Of a DNA stretch of 10,158 nucleotides, positions 6,884 to 10,158 are shown piece by piece. Position 1 is the first letter of the stretch. Every line of letters starts with the position of its first letter. The DNA is from Deltaproteobacteria bacterium (GTDB lineage: Bacteria; Desulfobacterota; Binatia; UBA9968). The stretch is from assembly GCA_005878685.1 (NCBI GenBank), contig VBLN01000052.1:1-10158 (forward strand). The letters run 5' to 3'. The notes under the pieces are model-generated. The model was not told the origin of the DNA. It did no database searches and was given only the letters and a program-made list of their open reading frames with translations. The translations under genes were made by a program, and so were the position numbers.

Positions 6884-6920
6884 GAAATAGGGCGTAGCTT
6901 ATGGGCCTAAGACCTATTTC
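6884..6920. repeat. 8-bp inverted repeat in the binding-protein leader
   Basis: GAAATAGG (6884-6891) and CCTATTTC (6913-6920) are perfect reverse complements with a 21-nt spacer. The spacer contains a nested 4-bp pair, CTTA (6898-6901) with TAAG (6908-6911). It lies 24 nt upstream of the ribosome binding site. A TTGACA on the minus strand (6940-6935) sits just before it, with a poor -10 (AATAGG) inside the arm. It could be an operator at an internal promoter, or an RNA hairpin between the ATPase and binding-protein messages. Confidence 0.4.
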
Positions 6921-7030
6921 ATCTCTCTTGGAACTGTCAAGAGCTTTGTGGCTTTGATAGCAAAGGCTGCAACTCCATGGGAGCGAGCACAGACCGGCCC
7001 GGAGCTTGCTCTGCGTGGGGTGCAAACGGA

Positions 7031-8041
7031 TTAGACACGGCTGCAGGCTACCCAGTGGTCGGGTCTTATTTCCCTCAGTTGAGGGACAATCTGCCCGCAC
7101 TCTTCGACGGCGATAGGACAGCGCGGATGAAAGACGCATCCGGAGGGCGGATTCATCGGGCTGGGAACTTCCCCCTTGAGCACCACCCGTTCCCGCTGGG
7201 CTTCAACGGCAGGATCGGGGACCGGCACAGCCGATAGGAGCGCTTGGGTATAGGGATGAAGTGGGCTCTCGTAAAGCTCCACACGATCGGCGATCTCCGC
7301 CACCCTCCCCAGGTACATAACGACGATACGGTCGCTGATGTGCCGCACCACCGAGAGATCGTGGGCGATGAAGAGATAGGTAAGAGAGAAACGCCCTTGT
7401 AATTCCTCAAGGAGGTTGATGATCTGCGCCTGAATCGAGACGTCCAAGGCGGAGACCGGCTCATCGCAGACGACAAACCTGGCCTCTAACGCAAGGGCGC
7501 GCGCAATACCCACCCGCTGTCTCTGGCCGCCGCTCAGCTCGTGAGGATAACGCTGAGCCATCAGCGGATTTAAACCGACCAAGGTTAGGAGCTCCTCAAC
7601 GCGGTCCCGACACTCGCCCCGATCGCGTAGCAATCGATGGACCCAGATTGGCTCGCCGATGATCTGTCCGATAGTCATACGCGGGTTGAGAGAGCTATAG
7701 GGATCCTGAAAGACAATCTGCATGTGCCGCCGCAAGAGACGAAGCTCTGCATCCCCGAGCCGTGTCAAGTCTTGTCCTTCGAAAAGGATCTCCCCCTCCG
7801 TGACCCGTTCCAATTGGAGAATACAGCGGCCTGTCGTCGTCTTGCCACAGCCCGACTCGCCGACTAAGCCCAGGGTTTCGCCCCGGCGAATGGAAAAACT
7901 CACATCATCAACAGCCTTGACCCACCCCACGACGCGCTGAGTAAAGAGACCGCTAAAGACCGGGAAATATTTCTTCAGACCGCGCACCTCCACAATCGCG
8001 GAGTTTTGAGTTTTAAGTTTTGAATTTTGAGTTCTGGACAT
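7031..8041 (-). CDS. dppF: ABC importer ATPase, DppF/OppF type
   Basis: One of the two ATP-hydrolysing subunits, 336 residues from ATG 8041. It has Walker A GESGCGKT (61-68), Q-loop Q112 in [11 protein letters not shown], signature LSGGQ (169-173), Walker B with D193/E194 in VVCDEP, D-loop SALD (197-200) and switch H227. The C-terminal oligopeptide-transporter tail carries [15 protein letters not shown] (259-273) and four cysteines, C302, C308, C315 and C333. Such cysteines hold an iron-sulfur cluster in some characterised peptide importers. The family-like sequence starts near I16 ([11 protein letters not shown]). Residues 4-14 are encoded by a heptamer repeat, and no Shine-Dalgarno sequence precedes ATG 8041 or the internal GTG at 7993. 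The start is therefore uncertain. It lies 16 nt after the DppD-type stop, so translational coupling is likely. Confidence 0.93.
   Translation of the reverse strand: MSRTQNSKLKTQNSAIVEVRGLKKYFPVFSGLFTQRVVGWVKAVDDVSFSIRRGETLGLVGESGCGKTTTGRCILQLERVTEGEILFEGQDLTRLGDAELRLLRRHMQIVFQDPYSSLNPRMTIGQIIGEPIWVHRLLRDRGECRDRVEELLTLVGLNPLMAQRYPHELSGGQRQRVGIARALALEARFVVCDEPVSALDVSIQAQIINLLEELQGRFSLTYLFIAHDLSVVRHISDRIVVMYLGRVAEIADRVELYESPLHPYTQALLSAVPVPDPAVEAQRERVVLKGEVPSPMNPPSGCVFHPRCPIAVEECGQIVPQLREIRPDHWVACSRV
8001..8035. repeat. Heptanucleotide tandem repeat within the 5' end of the DppF-type gene
   Basis: Five contiguous 7-bp units follow plus-strand consensus GAGTTTT: two exact copies, then three copies with one change each. 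Because 7 is not a multiple of 3, the reading frame changes in each unit. The array encodes the [11 protein letters not shown] stretch at residues 4-14 of the ATPase, which has no counterpart in normal family N-termini. Confidence 0.8.
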
Positions 8042-8044
8042 AAA

Positions 8045-8072
8045 TAAAAAGCGAAAACTAGGAACTTGAAAC
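8045..8072. repeat. Degenerate heptamer block spanning the DppD stop codon
   Basis: Four 7-bp units (TAAAAAG, CGAAAAC, TAGGAAC, TTGAAAC on the plus strand) share the pattern of purine-rich bases ending AAC in three of four. They include the DppD-type stop codon (8060-8058) and encode its last residues (V-S-S-S). The block lies 9 bases from the 8001-8035 array and is more decayed. Confidence 0.45.
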
Positions 8073-9056
8073 TTTCCCTTGCGAGAGTGTCTCCGCCACC
8101 CAACAGGCCGATCGGTGACCCGCGCCGATATCCCTCAGCGGAGGCACTTCGCGTTTGCATCTCTCAATGACGAACTTGCACCGGGGGGAGAAACTGCAAC
8201 CTTGAGGGAGATTCCAGAGATCCGGAGGCTGCCCTTCAATCGGGTCGAGCTTGGCTTTACGCGGCTGATCCAGCCGCGGCACCGAGTGGAGAAGACCAAG
8301 CGTGTAGGGATGGCGTGGATTTTGATAGATGTCTCTCGCGCCTGCACTCTCAATGACCTTTCCTGCATACATGACGTGCACTCGGTCTGCGTACCGGGCC
8401 ACCACCCCGAGGTTGTGCGTGATGATCATCATCGCCACGCCAAACTTCCGGGAAAGCTCCCGCATCAGCTCCAGGATTTGCGCCTGGATGGTCACATCCA
8501 GTGCCGTCGTCGGCTCGTCGGCGAGGATGAGCTTAGGATTGCAGCTGAGCGCGATCGCGATCATGATCCGCTGGCGCATGCCGCCGCTTAGCCGGTGTGG
8601 ATAGTCAGACAACCGGCGGTTGGCGTCGGGGATCCCCACGAGGCGCAGCAGTTCTAAGGCCCGGGCCTCAGGCGTGTCTCGAGACAGTCGCTCGTGAGCT
8701 TCCAAGGTTTCCGTGATCTGACGCCCGATGGTCAGGACTGGATTGAGCGAGGTCATCGGCTCCTGAAAGATCATGGCAATCTCGGCCCCTCGGATCTCGC
8801 GCATCTCCTGTTCGGTGAGTCTGAGGAGGTCCCTTCCCTGAAAATGGATTTCCCCGCCAACGATCGACCCCTGCGGCTTCGGGACGAGGCGCATGACTGA
8901 CAGAGCAGTCATGGTCTTGCCGCATCCGCTCTCCCCGACCAGGGCTGCGGTCTCCCCTTCTTTGATGTCGAAGGAAACTCCATCCACAGCCCGAACAATG
9001 CCCTGTGAGGTATGAAAATGAGTTCTGAGATCTCGAACCTCGAGCAGAGTGGCCAC
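8058..9056 (-). CDS. dppD: ABC importer ATPase, DppD/OppD type
   Basis: First gene of the importer operon and second ATP-hydrolysing subunit, 332 residues from GTG 9056. An upstream in-frame TTG at 9113 would add 19 residues not typical of the family, whereas the GTG gives a normal start ([13 protein letters not shown]). Motifs are Walker A GESGCGKT (41-48), VFQ-type Q-loop in [11 protein letters not shown], signature LSGGM (156-160; the last residue differs from the usual Q, as is common in DppD), Walker B with D180/E181 in LILADEP, D-loop TALD and switch H214. The C-terminal tail has C287, C293, C300 and C318, with the same spacing as in the DppF-type partner. No good Shine-Dalgarno sequence precedes the GTG. 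A weak promoter-like TTGCGA/GAAATT pair (9113-9108, 9090-9085) lies upstream. The last residues (V-S-S-S) come from repeat-like DNA. Confidence 0.92.
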   Translation of the reverse strand: MATLLEVRDLRTHFHTSQGIVRAVDGVSFDIKEGETAALVGESGCGKTMTALSVMRLVPKPQGSIVGGEIHFQGRDLLRLTEQEMREIRGAEIAMIFQEPMTSLNPVLTIGRQITETLEAHERLSRDTPEARALELLRLVGIPDANRRLSDYPHRLSGGMRQRIMIAIALSCNPKLILADEPTTALDVTIQAQILELMRELSRKFGVAMMIITHNLGVVARYADRVHVMYAGKVIESAGARDIYQNPRHPYTLGLLHSVPRLDQPRKAKLDPIEGQPPDLWNLPQGCSFSPRCKFVIERCKREVPPLRDIGAGHRSACWVAETLSQGKVSSS

Positions 9057-9162
9057 GAAATTGATCTTACACAGCCTAGCGAGCAATTTCCACGCAGAAA
9101 AATGACATCGCAAGAAACGTTAATTCTCGGCTCGATTGAGATAAGGTGCGGCACGAGCGATA

Positions 9163-9221
9163 GCGGAGGGAGCCCGTCCCTTATCGTGAGGCAAGGAAAG
9201 AGTAGTCCAGGCTCCCTCCGC
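9163..9221. repeat. Perfect 12-bp inverted repeat with 35-nt spacer
   Basis: GCGGAGGGAGCC (9163-9174) and GGCTCCCTCCGC (9210-9221) are exact reverse complements. Ten of the 12 pairs are G-C, so the hairpin would be very stable in RNA or extruded DNA. It lies between two divergent transcription units, about 105 bases from the operon start and 235 from the permease start. It could be a leader structure for the operon, a REP-like element or the core of a small mobile repeat. Confidence 0.75.
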
Positions 9222-9406
9222 CGTGAAGCACTGCCCGGTCTGCGAGGGGAGGAACCTGGAGGGCTGAAGATTGAAGGCAGGTCCTGGCGTTAGGAGAGCG
9301 CACCCAATAGGGCTGGCGAGGTCGGCCTCGAGATACTGGCCCATTGTCTCTGGCCGCAAGGTCTTCCCGAGCAGACCTCACTTTTTGATACATAGTCTAC
9401 CCTTCC

Positions 9407-9435
9407 TTGACAGCCTCCTTGCTTTCTTCTAACGT
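9407..9435 (+). promoter_or_regulatory. Sigma-70-type promoter candidate for the SsuC-type permease
   Basis: A perfect TTGACA (9407-9412) is followed after 17 bp by TAACGT (9430-9435). The -10 keeps the first, second and sixth consensus bases, the most conserved ones. Transcription would begin near 9442, leaving a short leader of about 15 nt that just includes the ribosome binding site. Confidence 0.4.
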
Positions 9436-9456
9436 CTCCTGCCGGGAGCCGAGAAG

Positions 9457-10158
9457 TTGAGATTTTCTGCTAAAAACCTCGCCGAACCTATCGTGTTCTT
9501 TGCGGCGCTCCTCGTCTTGTGGGAGATCCTTGTGGAGATCATCCGCGTCCCGGCCTTCATTCTTCCCCCGCCAAAAAGTCTCTACGAGGCATTTGTTAGC
9601 AAATTTTTCATCCTGGGCAACCATGCCTGGATCACCTTTCTCGAAGCCGTGGGCGGGTTTGGCCTGTCCTTTATTCTAGGGGTCGGCTTCGCCGTCAGCG
9701 TCGTCTATTCTCGCCATCTGCAGAATACTCTCTACCCACTCATTGTGATCCTCTATGCGATGCCTAAAAGCGCGCTTGCTCCTCTGATGGTTATCTGGAT
9801 CGGATACGGGATGCTCTCCAAAATGGCGATCGCTTTTCTCGTCGCGTTCTTTCCTATCGTCGTCAACACAGTAGTAGGGTTGAAAGAGGTCGAGCCCGAG
9901 CTACTCGATCTGGCGCGCATCAGCCGGGCCTCTCAATGGTATGTCTTTAAGAAGATCCGGCTTCCCAACTCCCTGCCCTACATGTTCGCCGGAATCAAGG
10001 TCGCACTGGTGCTCTCGGTAACGGGAGCGATTGTCGCCGAATTTGTTGCCGCCAACCAGGGACTTGGATACCTCATCCTACAAGCCAACTACAGCCTCGA
10101 CACCGCCTTCGCGCTTGTGATCCTATTGATCCTGGCGCTTCTCTCCCTCGGCCTCTTC
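9457..10158 (+). CDS. ABC transporter permease, SsuC/TauC/ThiX type (3' end outside window)
   Basis: Membrane subunit of a nitrate/sulfonate/taurine/pyrimidine-type importer. 234 residues are present, and about 20-25 more are expected. The start is TTG 9457, preceded by GGGAG with 8-nt spacing; the frame is closed by a stop at 9430-9432, and no ATG or GTG gives a typical N-terminus. The first 45 residues carry the family pattern: a hydrophobic stretch ending LWEILVEII, then PAFILPPPKSLYEAF (32-46). Further membrane segments follow, with MPKSALAPL in a loop and the EAA-type coupling loop ELLDLARISRASQWYVFKKIRLP (148-170). The last visible segment, AFALVILLILALLSLGLF, is the final helix. It is transcribed away from the peptide-type operon, so it belongs to a separate importer whose ATPase and binding protein should lie downstream. 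The substrate is unknown. Confidence 0.88.
   Translation, partial: MRFSAKNLAEPIVFFAALLVLWEILVEIIRVPAFILPPPKSLYEAFVSKFFILGNHAWITFLEAVGGFGLSFILGVGFAVSVVYSRHLQNTLYPLIVILYAMPKSALAPLMVIWIGYGMLSKMAIAFLVAFFPIVVNTVVGLKEVEPELLDLARISRASQWYVFKKIRLPNSLPYMFAGIKVALVLSVTGAIVAEFVAANQGLGYLILQANYSLDTAFALVILLILALLSLGLF

Larger units (their letters stand above)
9057..9456. other. Divergent non-coding region between the importer operon and the SsuC-type permease
   Basis: About 400 bases without a convincing gene; the small ORFs here have low-quality translations. It contains a perfect 12-bp inverted repeat (9163-9221), a 5-bp dyad (CGAGG/CCTCG, 9317-9330) and a plus-strand TTGACA promoter candidate (9407-9435). 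Only a weak minus-strand promoter candidate is visible near 9085-9113 for the operon. A second pair, GATAAGG (9140-9146) with CCTTATC (9179-9185), interlocks with the 12-bp repeat. Confidence 0.6.

Noticed and set aside
6849..7139. 97-residue N-terminal extension of the binding protein
   Set aside because: It lies before a near-perfect ribosome site and a clear signal peptide, overlaps the DppF-type gene and has low-quality sequence.
9057..9113. TTG start at 9113 for the DppD-type ATPase
   Set aside because: The added 19 residues are not typical of the family and no ribosome site precedes the TTG; GTG 9056 gives a normal N-terminus.
9190..9270. T-box-like bases (GAGTAGT, then GGGAGGAACC) on the plus strand
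   Set aside because: The invariant UGG of the T-box bulge is replaced by AGG, there is no terminator with a T-run, and the next gene is a transporter 200 bases away.
9120..9393. Minus-strand ORFs of 70-79 codons in the divergent region
   Set aside because: No ribosome sites, no family resemblance, and they run through the 12-bp inverted repeat; judged chance ORFs.

Overview
The window is bacterial chromosomal DNA of moderate GC content. It holds seven recognisable or plausible genes and the start of an eighth. The gene content is a soluble hybrid histidine kinase, a complete peptide/nickel-type ABC importer and a divergent SsuC/TauC-type ABC permease. Together with degenerate heptanucleotide tandem repeats between genes, this suggests an environmental Gram-negative-like lineage (Desulfobacterota, NC10, Tectomicrobia or a similar group). 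No marker gene fixes the taxon, so this placement is only a guess.

Layout. Positions 1-27 may be the last codons of an upstream gene. Positions 29-1669 (+) encode a receiver-GAF-like-HisKA-HATPase kinase without membrane segments, followed by an 8-bp hairpin. Positions 1879-2295 (-) encode an unrecognised 138-residue protein. Positions 2296-2663 are non-coding and rich in small inverted repeats, with a sigma-54-like -24/-12 element. Positions 2664-3161 (+) encode an unrecognised 165-residue protein with a strong ribosome binding site. Positions 3277-9056 (-) form one five-gene operon. Its transcription order is ATPase (DppD type), ATPase (DppF type), family-5 solute-binding protein, permease (DppB type), permease (DppC type). 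Positions 9057-9456 form a divergent intergenic region with a perfect 12-bp inverted repeat and a promoter-like site. Positions 9457 to the end (+) begin an SsuC-type permease from a TTG start; it runs off the window.

The importer should work as a unit. The exported binding protein captures an oligopeptide-like ligand, the two permeases form the channel, and the two ATPases, each with a four-cysteine C-terminal tail, power it. The substrate cannot be read from sequence.

The most unusual structure is at two operon junctions, binding protein/DppB and DppD/DppF. Both are filled with 7-bp-period repeats. At the second junction the repeats are translated into the tail of one ATPase and the head of the next. 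The two genes downstream of repeats (DppF, DppB) lack a visible Shine-Dalgarno sequence, while the repeat-free genes (binding protein, DppC) have one. I found no CRISPR array, transposase, phage gene, tRNA or rRNA.
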